The position numbers and the translations under genes were made by a program. Below, piece after piece: positions 38,364-47,461 of a stretch of 64,000 nucleotides of DNA. The notes beneath the pieces were generated by a model, which searched no databases, had not been told where the DNA came from, and saw nothing but the letters and a program-made list of their open reading frames with translations. The DNA comes from Palsa-504 sp963834685 (GTDB taxonomy: Bacteria > Actinomycetota > Actinomycetes > Streptosporangiales > Streptosporangiaceae): positions 434,001 to 498,000 of the forward strand of contig CAWICW010000014.1 in assembly GCA_963834685.1 (NCBI GenBank), given 5' to 3'. How positions within the stretch are numbered: position 1 is the stretch's first letter; each line of letters opens with the position of its first letter.

Positions 38364-39242
38364 CTAGGCCGCGGTGGTGGTCATGGCCCGGGCCACCGCG
38401 GCGGCGGCCTGCCGGTCGAAAATGATCGTGTAGTGGTTCACGTCGGATATCAGCTGCGGGCGCAGCAGGGGAACGCGTTCGGTCCAGAGCGCGACCAGTT
38501 CGGGCGGCAGCAGGCCCGGCGGCTCGCCGAGGAACCCGGCCGGCGCGGTCAGCAGCGGGGTCGGCTGCGTCAGGCGGCCAAGTGCATCCGCGAACGGCTT
38601 AGCCGCGATCACGTCCCGGCTGTCGGTGCTGACCGCGGCCTGGGCCACCCTCGATCGCAGGCTGCCCGCCTCGCCCTCCAGGTCGTAGCGGGCGTACGCC
38701 TCGACATCGGCGGTCCAGTGGTCAGCCAGCGCCGGATGCGCCCGCCAGAAGTCCAGGTAAGCCTCGGTACTGGGAAAAGTTTGCCGCAGCCGGGCGATCG
38801 CCGGGCCGATGGAGGCTTCGAGCGCAACTTCGGGGTCGACGCCGTCCGGCACCGGGAGCGGCAGGCCGCCGTCCACCAGGACCAGGCGCCGCGACAGGTT
38901 CGGATGCGCGTCACGGGCCAGCAGCGCGACGTACGCTCCCATCGAATGCCCGGCCAGGACGGGCCGGGCCCCCAAACCGCCGAAATGCCGCAGCACCGCG
39001 GTCACGTCGGCGGCGTGCCGTTCCAGGCCGTAAGGGCCGGGCAGGTGGGCGCTGGAACCGCGCCCGCGCAAGTCAGGCGCGGCCAGGGTCCAGCCAGGCG
39101 GCATCTGGCGGGCCACCGCCTGCCACGACATGGCCGACGCCGTGATCCCGTGCACGGCCACCGCCACCCGCCTGCCGGTGCCCCACTGGAGCACGCGCAG
39201 TTTCCCTCCGTCCACAGGGACGTCAAACAGCCGGAGTTGCAT
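38364..39242 (-). CDS. Alpha/beta-fold hydrolase
   Basis: A 292-residue serine hydrolase. The oxyanion strand 'VAVHGITASAMSWQ' (~28-41), nucleophile elbow 'LAGHSMGAY' (Ser ~98) and a C-terminal 'SDVNHYTIIF' with the catalytic His are clear. A helical lid lies between ~135 and 215. Substrate cannot be read; esterases, lactonases and haloalkane-type enzymes share this pattern. ATG 39242 follows GGGGAGGG. It is divergent from the acyl-CoA ligase gene. Confidence 0.88.
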   Translation of the reverse strand: MQLRLFDVPVDGGKLRVLQWGTGRRVAVAVHGITASAMSWQAVARQMPPGWTLAAPDLRGRGSSAHLPGPYGLERHAADVTAVLRHFGGLGARPVLAGHSMGAYVALLARDAHPNLSRRLVLVDGGLPLPVPDGVDPEVALEASIGPAIARLRQTFPSTEAYLDFWRAHPALADHWTADVEAYARYDLEGEAGSLRSRVAQAAVSTDSRDVIAAKPFADALGRLTQPTPLLTAPAGFLGEPPGLLPPELVALWTERVPLLRPQLISDVNHYTIIFDRQAAAAVARAMTTTAA

Positions 39243-39421
39243 ATTTTTACCCTCCCCGGTCTCGGCGGTTATGGCCGGGACCGCCCATATCTATCACTCA
39301 TTATCCGCTCTGAAGATGACGGCAGTATGTCAAGTCGACCACAAAGCTGACCGGCAAACCATGCCATGCTGGACTGTGACTGGAATGCCAGGTAAAACCC
39401 AGGCTTGGAGGTAAGCAGGCC

Positions 39422-41053
39422 ATGTCTGCAGCACTGAGTTACTCGTCGGGAGAATCGGCAACGCCCCTGCTAGGCGACACGATCGGGGGGAACTTCGACG
39501 CCACGGTCGGGACCTTCCCGAACCGCGAGGCGCTCGTCGACCGGCCGGCGGGGCGGCGGTGGACCTATGCGGAACTGGCCGCCGACGTCGATGCCCTGGC
39601 GCTCGGGCTGCTGGAAATGGGCATCGAGAAGGGCGACCGGGTCGGTATCTGGGCGCCGAACTGCGCGGAATGGACGCTGACCCAGTACGCGACGGCGAAG
39701 ATTGGCGCGATCCTGGTCAACATCAACCCGGCCTACCGCACCCGCGAGCTCGAGTTCGTACTCAATCAGTCGGGCGCCACGTTGCTCATCGCGGCCGAGC
39801 GTCTCAAGACCTCGGACTATGTGGGCATGATCGCCGAGGTACGGCCGCGCTGTCCGGGCCTGGCACACGTCGTGGTGATCGGCCATCAGGAATGGCAGTC
39901 GCTGCTCGAGAGCGGGCGGCGACTGGACCGCGCGGCCCTTAACCGCATCCAGCTCGACACCGATGACCCCATCAACATCCAGTACACCTCGGGTACCACC
40001 GGTTTCCCGAAGGGCGCGACGCTTTCGCACCACAACATTCTCAACAACGGCTTCTTCGTCGGCGAACTATGCAACTACACCGAGGCCGACCGGATCTGCA
40101 TTCCGGTGCCCTTCTACCATTGCTTCGGCATGGTCATGGGCAATCTCGCGGCCACCAGTCATGGCGCGTGCATGGTCATCCCCGCGCTCAGCTTCGATCC
40201 GGTCGCGACCCTGGAAGCCGTGCAGGCCGAACGCTGCACCTCGCTGTACGGCGTCCCGACGATGTTCATCGCCGAGCTGTCCGCGCCCGGGTTCGCCGAC
40301 TACGACCTGTCCAGCCTGCGCACCGGCATCATGGCGGGCTCCCCGTGCCCGGCCGAGGTGATGAAGCAGGTCATGTCGCGGATGTCGATGCACGAGGTGT
40401 CCATCTGTTACGGCATGACCGAGACCTCGCCGGTGTCGACCCAGACCCGCGCCGACGATTCGCTGGACCGCCGCGTGTCGACGGTGGGCCGCGTCGGGCC
40501 GCACCTGGAGGTGAAGGTCGTCGACCCGGCGACCGGCGTGACCGTGCCCCGGGGTGCGCCTGGTGAGCTGTGCACCCGGGGTTATTCGGTGATGCTCGGC
40601 TACTGGGCGCAGCCGGACAAGACCGCCGAGGCGGTCGACACCGCGCACTGGATGCATACCGGCGACCTCGCCGTCATGGACTCCGATGGCTATCTGGCCA
40701 TCACCGGGCGGATCAAGGACATGGTGATCCGCGGCGGCGAGAACGTCTACCCGCGGGAGATCGAGGAGTTTCTCTACACGCATCCCGACATCCTGGACGC
40801 CCAGGTGATCGGCGTTCCGGACGCCGTTTACGGCGAGGAACTCATGGCCTGGGTCCGCCTGCGGCCCGGCGCTTCCGCATTGACCGCGGAGGATTTGCGG
40901 TCGTTCTGTTCCGGGCAGCTCGCCCATTACAAGATTCCCAGGTACGTGCACGTCGTCGAGGAGTTCCCGATGACGGTGACCGGCAAGGTCCGGAAGGTGG
41001 AGATGCGGGAGCGGGCGGCGGAAATCCTCGGCCGCAGGAACGGCCAGCCGTAA
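39422..41053 (+). CDS. Acyl-CoA synthetase (AMP-binding, FadD type)
   Basis: A 543-residue adenylate-forming ligase that activates a carboxylate with ATP and CoA. Motifs: P-loop 'YTSGTTGFPKGATLSHHN' (~183-200), 'CYGMTETSP' (A5), 'HTGDLAVMDSDGYLAITGR' (A7/A8) and 'MTVTGKVRKVEMRE' with the A10 catalytic Lys. The chain-length specificity is not evident; it belongs to the medium/long-chain branch near FadD35-like proteins. GGAGG precedes ATG 39422. The next gene starts 12 bases after its stop. Confidence 0.93.
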   Translation: MSAALSYSSGESATPLLGDTIGGNFDATVGTFPNREALVDRPAGRRWTYAELAADVDALALGLLEMGIEKGDRVGIWAPNCAEWTLTQYATAKIGAILVNINPAYRTRELEFVLNQSGATLLIAAERLKTSDYVGMIAEVRPRCPGLAHVVVIGHQEWQSLLESGRRLDRAALNRIQLDTDDPINIQYTSGTTGFPKGATLSHHNILNNGFFVGELCNYTEADRICIPVPFYHCFGMVMGNLAATSHGACMVIPALSFDPVATLEAVQAERCTSLYGVPTMFIAELSAPGFADYDLSSLRTGIMAGSPCPAEVMKQVMSRMSMHEVSICYGMTETSPVSTQTRADDSLDRRVSTVGRVGPHLEVKVVDPATGVTVPRGAPGELCTRGYSVMLGYWAQPDKTAEAVDTAHWMHTGDLAVMDSDGYLAITGRIKDMVIRGGENVYPREIEEFLYTHPDILDAQVIGVPDAVYGEELMAWVRLRPGASALTAEDLRSFCSGQLAHYKIPRYVHVVEEFPMTVTGKVRKVEMRERAAEILGRRNGQP

Positions 41054-41065
41054 TCTCCTGAGAGG

Positions 41066-41527
41066 ATGCATCTCATGGACACCGATGATGAGTTCCCGAT
41101 TTCGTATCAGGGGGTCTCCCCGGGCGTACCGGTGCTGACCAGGGACGGTGAGCAGTTCGGCATCCTGGAGCACGTCCTTGACGTGCCCGAGGAAGATATC
41201 TTCGAGGGCATCGTGGTGTGGGTGGGCGGCGGCACCTGGGCGGACCGGCGGATTCAGCGCGATCTCAGCCGGGGCGACGTGTCGGCCGCCCGCCGCCTTG
41301 AGGCGTTCCAGCCGCACCACCTGCGGTTCGTCGAGGCGGATAAGGTCAGTGCGATCACCGTTGGCTACATCCGCTGCGACCTGGACCGGTCACAGGTCGC
41401 GATGCTCCAGCCACCTTCGAGCACGAAGGTCATCCAGGTCAGCGACTTCGACCAGTCCCGGCCGACGCGACATGTGTACCGGAACATATTTGGCATTTCG
41501 AGGGGTACTCCCGGCGCTCGGCCATAG
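41066..41527 (+). CDS. PRC-barrel-like small protein
   Basis: A 153-residue protein; the pattern 'GVPVLTRDGEQFGILEHVLD' (~20-39) followed by strand-rich 'IFEGIVVWVGGG' resembles a PRC-barrel, a fold used in ribosome maturation factors, photosystem subunits and many short actinobacterial proteins. The remainder is unassigned ('HHLRFVEADKVSAITVGYI'). ATG 41066 has GAGAGG upstream; ATG 41075 is also possible. It probably shares a transcript with the acyl-CoA ligase. Function unknown. Confidence 0.65.
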   Translation: MHLMDTDDEFPISYQGVSPGVPVLTRDGEQFGILEHVLDVPEEDIFEGIVVWVGGGTWADRRIQRDLSRGDVSAARRLEAFQPHHLRFVEADKVSAITVGYIRCDLDRSQVAMLQPPSSTKVIQVSDFDQSRPTRHVYRNIFGISRGTPGARP

Positions 41528-41642
41528 CCGTTTTACGCCGCCTCTTCCCCCTGGATGGTTAGACCTATCCGGAGTTACGAAACGCGGCTGTGGTAGTAGG
41601 CTCTGCCTCCGTCACGTCAGCACCATGATCGGAGGATGGACG

Positions 41643-42651
41643 GTGAAGGTCCTGATCGCGGGGGGTGCCGGCTGACGTCGGCAGCACGATCGCCTCGGCC
41701 TGCCTGGACGCGGGGATCAGTGCGGTGATCTTGGACAGCCTGGTGACCGGCCGCCGCGAGTTCGTGGCGGACCGGGAATTCTACGAGGGCGATATCGCGG
41801 ACGGTCCGCTCGTCGATCGCATCTTTACCGAACATCCTGACATTTATGCCGTGATCCACTGCGCCGCCTTGATCGTGGTTTCCGACTCGGTGGCCGATCC
41901 GGTGGGCTATTACCGGACGAACGTGGTCAAGAGCCTCGACTTTGTTACGCACCTGCTGCGCAACGGCTGCCGGCGGCTGATATTCAGTTCCTCGGCCGCC
42001 ATCTACCGCGCCAGCGAAGACCTGACGGTCGATGAAGACTCGCCCATCGCGCCCAGCAGCCCGTACGGGCACAGCAAGGCCATGTGCGAGGCGATCTTCG
42101 CCGACGTCGCCACGGTGCGGCCCGTTCACGTGCTGTCCCTGCGATACTTCAATCCCATCGGGGCGGACCCCAAGATGCGGACCGGCCTGCAGTTGCGGCG
42201 GCCGACCCATGCCCTGGGCGCGATGATCCGCGCTAAGGAAGAGGGCGTCCCGTTCCTGATTACCGGCACGGACTACCCGACCCGGGACGGGTCGGGTATC
42301 AGGGATTACATCCACATCTGGGACCTGGCCGCGGCCCACCTCGCGGCCCTGGGCGACTTCGACGCTCTGCCCGGGCCCGCGCTCGCGATCAACCTGGGGA
42401 CCGGTCAGGGCACCACGGTGCGGGAACTTCTCGACGCGTTCAACCGCGCGGTCGATCACCCGATCCAGGCTCGTGACGCGGCACGCCGGCCCGGCGACGC
42501 CGTCGGCGCCTACACCCGCATCGACCGCGCGAAGCGGCTACTCAGCTGGGTACCGCGGTACGACCTTCACGATGGCATCCGTGACTCGCTGCGGTGGGCC
42601 GCGATCCGTGACGAGATCCTGTCCGGTGCCGCCGCTCGCGGCGCCTCCTAA
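41643..42651 (+). CDS. galE: UDP-glucose 4-epimerase-like protein, frameshifted at the NAD motif
   Basis: An SDR-superfamily epimerase of ~335 residues in corrected frame. GTG 41643 follows a strong GGAGG and reads 'VKVLIAGGAG' but hits TGA at 41673-41675. One frame over, the protein continues 'VGSTIASACLDAGISAVIL' with 'HCAALIVVSDSVADPVGYY', catalytic Ser region 'FSSSAAIYR', YxxxK 'SPYGHSKAM' and 'LRYFNPIGADP'. Removing one base (G41674) would restore GGAG-Y-V-G-S, the NAD-binding glycine motif. As read, the gene lacks either its start or its cofactor site. It could be a true lesion or an assembly error. It heads a group with two exported proteins and a sortase. Confidence 0.85.
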
Positions 42652-42901
42652 GCCCTTGCGCAGCGCGGCGACCTGACTTGCCGGTTCAGCCCGCGCGCCA
42701 GCGCCGGCCCGCACAATCAAAGTCAACTTGTGATCTGCCTTATCGGGCGAAAAAGCGCACCGTGGTCGTGCATGCCAGGATCGCGAACTTCGCGACATAG
42801 CGAACAATAAGTGATTGTATTGGATGAAATCTCCAGGACACGGATGATCGGACAGCTTTTGTAGCAACCCGGCGAGCCAGCGGGGTTGTGGGGGTGCGGA
42901 G

Positions 42902-43894
42902 ATGGGCGAGCAGCATCACGGCCTTACATCGGGGACGAGGGGGGAGCCATCCTGGGCGACTGTCGCCGCTACCACGTGGCGCCTATGGCTGCAAAGACAC
43001 ACCCAGCGCGGGCGGCGGCCAACCCCCCGGCGCCAGCGTGGCGTCCTGGTGCTGAGCGCGGTAGCCGCCATGGCCCTCGGGGCGCTGGTGACGCTGGCCT
43101 TCACCCACCAGGGGGAACAGGCGCAGAAGCCATCGTCGGTGCAGCCGACCAACCCGGCCCCGAGCACGCCCAGTGCGCTGCAGATCGCCACGGCGAACCG
43201 CAGCCAAGCGGCAGCCTGGATCGCGCAGCAGATCCTCCCGAGCGTGCTGATCGGCTGTGACCCGCTCATGTGCCAGGCGCTGGAGGCGGCCAACGTCTCG
43301 GCGAGCAGGCTGTCGGTAGTACAGCCATCGGCCCCTGACCCGCTGGGCGTCGAGGTGATCGTCGCGACGCCGGCGCTGCGGAGCCAGTTCGGCCCGCGCC
43401 TGGCCACGGTGTACGCGCCGGAGCTCCTGGCGAGCTTCGGCTCTGCCGCCCAGCGGATCGATATCCGCTATCTCGCCCCGGGCGGAACCGCCGCCTTCGA
43501 CGCTTCGCTCGCCCCGGATCACAGCGCCCGCGTCGAAGCGGGCCAGCAGCTGCTGAGCAATAAGAACGTCCAGGCCTCCGCGCAGGCCCGCCTCGCCCTC
43601 CTGGCCGGCAACGTCGATCCTCGTCTGCTTATAACGCTTGGGCTACTTGCCCACGAAATGCCTGTACGACTGGTACTTTTTGATGACCCGTCGCCAGGTG
43701 TGAGTACCGCGGTTCCGCTACGCGGCGCCGAAATCGGCGCCTCAGGGTCCGCTGGCCTGTCGGCGATGCTCGCGTTCCTGGCTCAGCAAACCACATACCA
43801 ACCCTCGCATTACAGCGAAATCAGGATCGCTAGCGATCAGGTGGTCACCATGCAGTACGACGCCCCAGGTCAACTGGGGATGAACGGCCCCTAG
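42902..43894 (+). CDS. Single-TM exported protein of unknown function
   Basis: A 330-residue protein with a ~45-residue Arg-rich cytoplasmic N-terminus, one TM helix at about 47-66 ('VLVLSAVAAMALGALVTLAF') and an extracellular remainder starting with a Pro/Ser/Thr linker. The body contains alpha/beta-like segments ('LGVEVIVATPALRSQFGPRL', 'VRLVLFDDPSPG') but no family I recognise. Two Cys near residues 119 and 124 ('GCDPLMC') could form a disulfide. It lies between galE and a DUF4397 protein plus sortase, suggesting a role in cell-surface assembly (inference). Upstream, CAACCC (42865-42870) and GGGTTG (42883-42888) form a small hairpin in the 250-base galE gap, which otherwise shows nothing. 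Confidence 0.6.
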   Translation: MGEQHHGLTSGTRGEPSWATVAATTWRLWLQRHTQRGRRPTPRRQRGVLVLSAVAAMALGALVTLAFTHQGEQAQKPSSVQPTNPAPSTPSALQIATANRSQAAAWIAQQILPSVLIGCDPLMCQALEAANVSASRLSVVQPSAPDPLGVEVIVATPALRSQFGPRLATVYAPELLASFGSAAQRIDIRYLAPGGTAAFDASLAPDHSARVEAGQQLLSNKNVQASAQARLALLAGNVDPRLLITLGLLAHEMPVRLVLFDDPSPGVSTAVPLRGAEIGASGSAGLSAMLAFLAQQTTYQPSHYSEIRIASDQVVTMQYDAPGQLGMNGP

Positions 43895-43925
43895 CATTTC
43901 ACCGGCTGGGGTAAAGGGAGGGGTC

Positions 43926-44786
43926 ATGAGTTTTGGAAAGGTATCTAGAAAACTGCTCATGTTGCTGGCCACGTCGGCCCTGCTGCTGGGCATTCCCGCC
44001 GCCGCGACTGCGTTCGCGTCCTCTGCTACCACGGGTACGGGCTGGATCAGACTGGCCCACCTATCCCCGAACACGCCTGCGGTCGACGTGTACCTGTACT
44101 CGTTCGGCAATTCCAAAGCGATGACCGTGCTTGACCACGTCGCCTACGGGACCGTCTCGCCGTACGAGTCGGTGCAGGCCGGGGACTACAGCGTGGCCAT
44201 GCGCGCCGCGGGCGCGTCCGCTACGAGCCAGCCTGTCCTGTCCACCAGCGTTACGATCGCCGCCGGTCATGCCTACACGGTGGCGGGGATGGGACCCGAA
44301 TCGGGCCTGCGGCTTCAGGTTTTGGAGGATGCCCTGACCACGCCGTCAGGACAAGCTCTGGTCCGCGTGATCCAGGCCTCGCTGAAACAGCCAGTGGTCA
44401 AGGTAACCCTCGGTTCCACGGTGCTGGCGGGCAGCCTGAAGTTCGCCAGCGTGAGCCCCTACCAGGCGGTTACTCCGGGCACCGAGACCGTGACCGTGAG
44501 CGGGAGCGGCGGGGACGCGAACTCGAGCGTCACGCTCGCCGCCGGCACCGTCCACACCCTGGTCGTGCTCGACGGCGCCAGCGGCCTGGAGATCGTCAGC
44601 CTGGAGGACGCGTCGGGCAGCGGCAAGCCGCCGCTGGGCGGCGTCTCGACGGGGTTCGGCGGCACCGCGCCGCACGGACCGGGCTCGCCCGTGCCGTGGC
44701 TGTTGGCCATCGGAGCCGGCTCGCTGCTCGCCCTTACCGGCGGGCTGAGGTTGCGTCGTAATCGTCAGCTGACTGCCAGGATCTAA
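43926..44786 (+). CDS. Secreted DUF4397-type protein with C-terminal anchor
   Basis: A 286-residue exported protein: signal peptide ('KLLMLLATSALLLGIPAAAT', cleavage near 'AFA'), two similar beta-rich repeats of the DUF4397 type ('GWIRLAHLSPNTPAVDVYLY' and 'ALVRVIQASLKQPVVKVTLG'), then a Gly/Pro stretch, a hydrophobic helix (~256-273) and a basic tail ('LRLRRNR'). The C-terminal layout resembles a cell-wall sorting signal, but no LPxTG is present; 'TAPHGPG' occupies that place. A class F sortase gene follows 2 bases later, so it is a plausible sortase substrate. Confidence 0.75.
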   Translation: MSFGKVSRKLLMLLATSALLLGIPAAATAFASSATTGTGWIRLAHLSPNTPAVDVYLYSFGNSKAMTVLDHVAYGTVSPYESVQAGDYSVAMRAAGASATSQPVLSTSVTIAAGHAYTVAGMGPESGLRLQVLEDALTTPSGQALVRVIQASLKQPVVKVTLGSTVLAGSLKFASVSPYQAVTPGTETVTVSGSGGDANSSVTLAAGTVHTLVVLDGASGLEIVSLEDASGSGKPPLGGVSTGFGGTAPHGPGSPVPWLLAIGAGSLLALTGGLRLRRNRQLTARI

Positions 44787-44788
44787 GT

Positions 44789-45427
44789 ATGCCGACTCGT
44801 CGGCCGGCCGCGGCGCTCGCGCTCGCGGCCGGCCTCGTCGTGATCGCCGGCGGGACGGCCGGCCTGCTGCTGACGCGGCATTCGACCCCGGCCATGCGCC
44901 CGGTGGCGGCCGGGGTGGCGGCGCTGCCCGCGCCGACCGGCCCGATCGTGGCGCCGCCGCAGTCGGCGGCGGCGCCCCAGCCGGTCGCCGCTCCGGTCTC
45001 GCTGACCATCCCGCTGATCGGCGTGCAAACCCAGCTGATCACCCTGGGCCTGACCTCGGCCGGCGCGTTGCAGGTGCCGTCGACGACCTCGGTCGCCGGC
45101 TGGTATACCGGCAGCCCCCGGCCGGGTGCCATCGGCTCGGCCATCATCGTCGGGCACATCGACAACACCAGCGGTCCCGGAGTATTCTTCCGGCTCTCCG
45201 AGCTGACCAAGGGGGACAAGGTCTACGTCAAGCGGGCCGACGGGACCCTGGTCGAGTTCCGGGTGACGTCGGTCCAGATCTACCTGAAGGACCAGTTCCC
45301 GACCGAGGACGTCTACGGCCCGGTCCCCGATCCGGAATTGCGCCTCATTACCTGTGGCGGAGCCTTCGACCCCGCCACCGGCCATTACCTGAGCAACATC
45401 GTCGTCTACGCCACCGAGGTAGGCTGA
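44789..45427 (+). CDS. Class F sortase
   Basis: A 212-residue membrane-anchored transpeptidase: N-terminal TM (~7-28), Ala/Pro linker, sortase beta-barrel from ~75. The catalytic His is in 'IIVGHIDNT' (~122) and the catalytic Cys in 'LITCGGAFD' (~188); 'VPSTTSVAGWY' and 'GPGVFFRLSEL' are typical of actinobacterial class F. Sortases cleave sorting signals and join proteins to peptidoglycan or pilins. It is nearly contiguous with the DUF4397 gene, its most likely partner. No clear Shine-Dalgarno, so coupling to the upstream gene is likely. Confidence 0.9.
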   Translation: MPTRRPAAALALAAGLVVIAGGTAGLLLTRHSTPAMRPVAAGVAALPAPTGPIVAPPQSAAAPQPVAAPVSLTIPLIGVQTQLITLGLTSAGALQVPSTTSVAGWYTGSPRPGAIGSAIIVGHIDNTSGPGVFFRLSELTKGDKVYVKRADGTLVEFRVTSVQIYLKDQFPTEDVYGPVPDPELRLITCGGAFDPATGHYLSNIVVYATEVG

Positions 45428-45610
45428 GCCGCCGATCACCGGGCATCCCGAGTACGCCGACCTGGGCCCCGACGACAAGCGGCCGGGTTTCGGCCTCTGA
45501 CCTGCCACCAGGCCGCGCCTCACCGCGACGCCGATGAGTTTTGCCGCCGGATGTCGTTTCAAGAGTGAGCGTCGGCGACTGGCCGATGCCGTACCTGGGA
45601 GAGAAGTGAC

Positions 45611-46042
45611 ATGGACTACAAGCTGGAACTAGTGCTCATCCCCGTCTCGGACGTGGACCGGGCGAAGAAGTTCTACCTCGAGCAGGCGGGCTTCGTGCTC
45701 ATTGTCGACACGCCGATCGGAGAGGACATGCGGGTGGTCCAGGCCGTGCCGCCCGGCTCGGCATGCGCGATCGGCTTCGGTACCGGGCTGACCTCGGCCG
45801 CGCCGGGCGCGGCGCAGGGCCTGCACCTGGTGGTGTCCGATATCCTCGCCGCTCGGGCCGAACTGGTCGAACGCGGGATAGCCGTGAGCGCGGTACGGCA
45901 TCTGGAGGACGGGACGTGGGTCGACGGCCCGCACCCGGAACGAGAGAACTACCAGTCGTTCGCTGACTTCACCGACCCCGATGGCAACATCTGGATCCTG
46001 CAGGAAGTCGACCGGAGCAGGGCCGAGCATGGATCGGACTGA
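45611..46042 (+). CDS. VOC-family (glyoxalase-like) protein
   Basis: A 143-residue vicinal-oxygen-chelate protein with paired beta-alpha-beta halves: 'LELVLIPVSDVDRAKKFY' opens the first and 'GLHLVVSDILAARAEL' the second; 'ADFTDPDGNIWILQEV' is the canonical C-terminal metal/fold motif with a Glu. Function may be a dioxygenase-like, glyoxalase-like or resistance-type activity; not resolvable. GGGAGAG precedes ATG 45611. The 183-base gap before it holds a short coding-like stretch ending at 45500 that I could not support as a gene. Confidence 0.85.
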   Translation: MDYKLELVLIPVSDVDRAKKFYLEQAGFVLIVDTPIGEDMRVVQAVPPGSACAIGFGTGLTSAAPGAAQGLHLVVSDILAARAELVERGIAVSAVRHLEDGTWVDGPHPERENYQSFADFTDPDGNIWILQEVDRSRAEHGSD

Positions 46043-46059
46043 CCAGGCGGCAAGCGCCT

Positions 46060-46093
46060 CGCGCTCGGCCACCCGGCTGATCAGCCGAGCGCG
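46060..46093. terminator. Inverted repeat between convergent VOC and NUDIX genes
   Basis: CGCGCTCGG (46060-46068) pairs with CCGAGCGCG (46085-46093); an overlapping perfect palindrome CGGCTGATCAGCCG spans 46074-46087 and includes the NUDIX stop. The position between convergent genes suggests a bidirectional terminator, though there is no T run. Confidence 0.5.
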
Positions 46094-46536
46094 TCCCTGA
46101 TCAGGTCCGCTAGCCTCTCTGGCCAGATCACCTCGGCGGTGGAGTCCATCTCCGCCAGCATCCACCAGCGCCACGCGGCGATCCCGTCCGAGTCGTGCAT
46201 GGCCGCCACCTCGCCCAGCCCGCGCCGGGCGGTCTGCACCCGGGCCAGGAAGAACCGCTCATGCTGCCGGACGATCTCGTCCGCGTACTCCATGGTCAGC
46301 GTCCGCTCGAACAACTCCTCACCCAGCGGAACGTCGGTCCAGCCGGTCTCCTCGGCCAGTTCCCGCCGGGCTCCGGCCGGGTAGTCTTCCCCGTCGTTCA
46401 GCCCGCCGCCGGGCGTGCACCAGTGCCGCCCGTTGGGCGGCTCGTCGTCATACCGGAACAGCAGGACGCGATCGTCCGGGTCGAGCACGATCACCCGCCC
46501 GGCCCGCCGCAGCCTGGGCTGCTGAGAATCCGTCAC
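46081..46536 (-). CDS. NUDIX hydrolase
   Basis: A 151-residue NUDIX protein with an intact box: 'GGGLNDGEDYPAGARRELAE' continued by 'ETGW' (about residues 43-66), carrying the REx2EExG metal-binding residues. Upstream 'RVIVLDPDDRVLLFRYDDE' is the usual first strand. It hydrolyses a nucleotide-type pyrophosphate; the substrate is not evident. Its GTG (46534-46536) directly follows the TAG of the LLM oxidoreductase, so the two are co-translated. Confidence 0.9.
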   Translation of the reverse strand: MTDSQQPRLRRAGRVIVLDPDDRVLLFRYDDEPPNGRHWCTPGGGLNDGEDYPAGARRELAEETGWTDVPLGEELFERTLTMEYADEIVRQHERFFLARVQTARRGLGEVAAMHDSDGIAAWRWWMLAEMDSTAEVIWPERLADLIRDALG

Positions 46537-47367
46537 CTACTCACCGTTGAATTCCGCGACGGCCGCCTCGTACCGGTCCAGGGCCCGCTCGACCGGGCCG
46601 CGCGGGGCCGAGGGCAGCCAGTGCACCGCCCGCTCGAAGCCCGCGGCCGCGTAAGCCTCGAGCACCTTGGCCTCGGCCGGAACCCCCATGACCATGAGCC
46701 CGACCGGCCGGTCGGCGCGGGTCCGCAATTCCGCGGCCCGGTCCAGGACCTCGCCCCGGTCATGGTTGGGGAACCAGGCGTCGCCGAACGCCAGCACCCG
46801 ATCCAGCACGCCCGGACCGTTCCCGCCCACCAGCACCGGAGGGTGGGGCCGCTGAGCCGGCTTGGGCCAGGACCAGATCCGGTCGAATGCGACGTACTCG
46901 CCCGCGTAGCTCGCTTCGTCGGCGGTCCAGATCGCCTTCATGGCCTCGATCCGTTCCCGCAGGATCGCCATCCGCCGTCGCGGGTCGGTGCCGTGATTGG
47001 CCATCTCTTCCCGGTTCCAGCCCGCGCCGACGCCGAACTCGAACCTCCCGCCGGATAGGTAGTCGACGCTGGCCACCTCCTTGGCGGTGGTGATCGGATC
47101 GCGTTCGATCACCAGGCAGATGCCCGAGCCGACCCGCAGCCGCGAGGTGACGGTCACCGCCGCGGCCACCGCCACGAACAAGTCGAAGGTATGGGCGTAC
47201 TTGTGCGGCAGCTCGCTGCCACCTGGCCAGGTCGACTCCCGGCTGGCCGGGATGTGCGTGTGCTCGGGGAAGAACAGCGACTCGTGCCCGCGTTCCTCGG
47301 CCAGCCGCGCCAGATCGGCCGGCGCGATGGCGTCATGGGTCGGGAAGATCGCTACGCCGGTGTCCAT
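46537..47367 (-). CDS. LLM-class F420-dependent oxidoreductase
   Basis: A 276-residue luciferase-like TIM-barrel protein. 'ERGHESLFFPEHTHIP' near the N-terminus, 'LRVGSGICLVIERDPITTAK' and 'GRFEFGVGAGWNREEMANHG' are the hallmarks of F420-dependent members. 'HPPVLVGGNG' follows near residue 165. It probably uses F420H2/F420 on an unknown substrate. A -10-like TAGGCT ends 6 bases before ATG 47367, suggesting a leaderless mRNA that also carries the NUDIX gene. Confidence 0.9.
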   Translation of the reverse strand: MDTGVAIFPTHDAIAPADLARLAEERGHESLFFPEHTHIPASRESTWPGGSELPHKYAHTFDLFVAVAAAVTVTSRLRVGSGICLVIERDPITTAKEVASVDYLSGGRFEFGVGAGWNREEMANHGTDPRRRMAILRERIEAMKAIWTADEASYAGEYVAFDRIWSWPKPAQRPHPPVLVGGNGPGVLDRVLAFGDAWFPNHDRGEVLDRAAELRTRADRPVGLMVMGVPAEAKVLEAYAAAGFERAVHWLPSAPRGPVERALDRYEAAVAEFNGE

Positions 47368-47373
47368 GCGCCC

Positions 47374-47379
47374 AGCCTA
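47374..47379 (-). promoter_or_regulatory. -10-like TAGGCT for the LLM oxidoreductase
   Basis: On the minus strand TAGGCT is followed by six bases and then ATG 47367, compatible with a leaderless transcript. Confidence 0.35.
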
Positions 47380-47461
47380 GGTGGCCGAGTTGGTAACACG
47401 CCTGTAACGCGGAGATTAGATCATGTGACATGGCGTCCCCGGGGAAGACGGAAGGCAAGGC

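Noticed and set aside
42652..42901. Riboswitch or RNA gene in the lower-GC gap after galE
   Set aside because: I found only a small CAACCC/GGGTTG hairpin and no known riboswitch core; insufficient evidence.
45428..45610. Short coding-like stretch between sortase and VOC genes ending at 45500
   Set aside because: Only ~24 codons, no start or ribosome site and no recognisable family; could be a remnant but not supportable.
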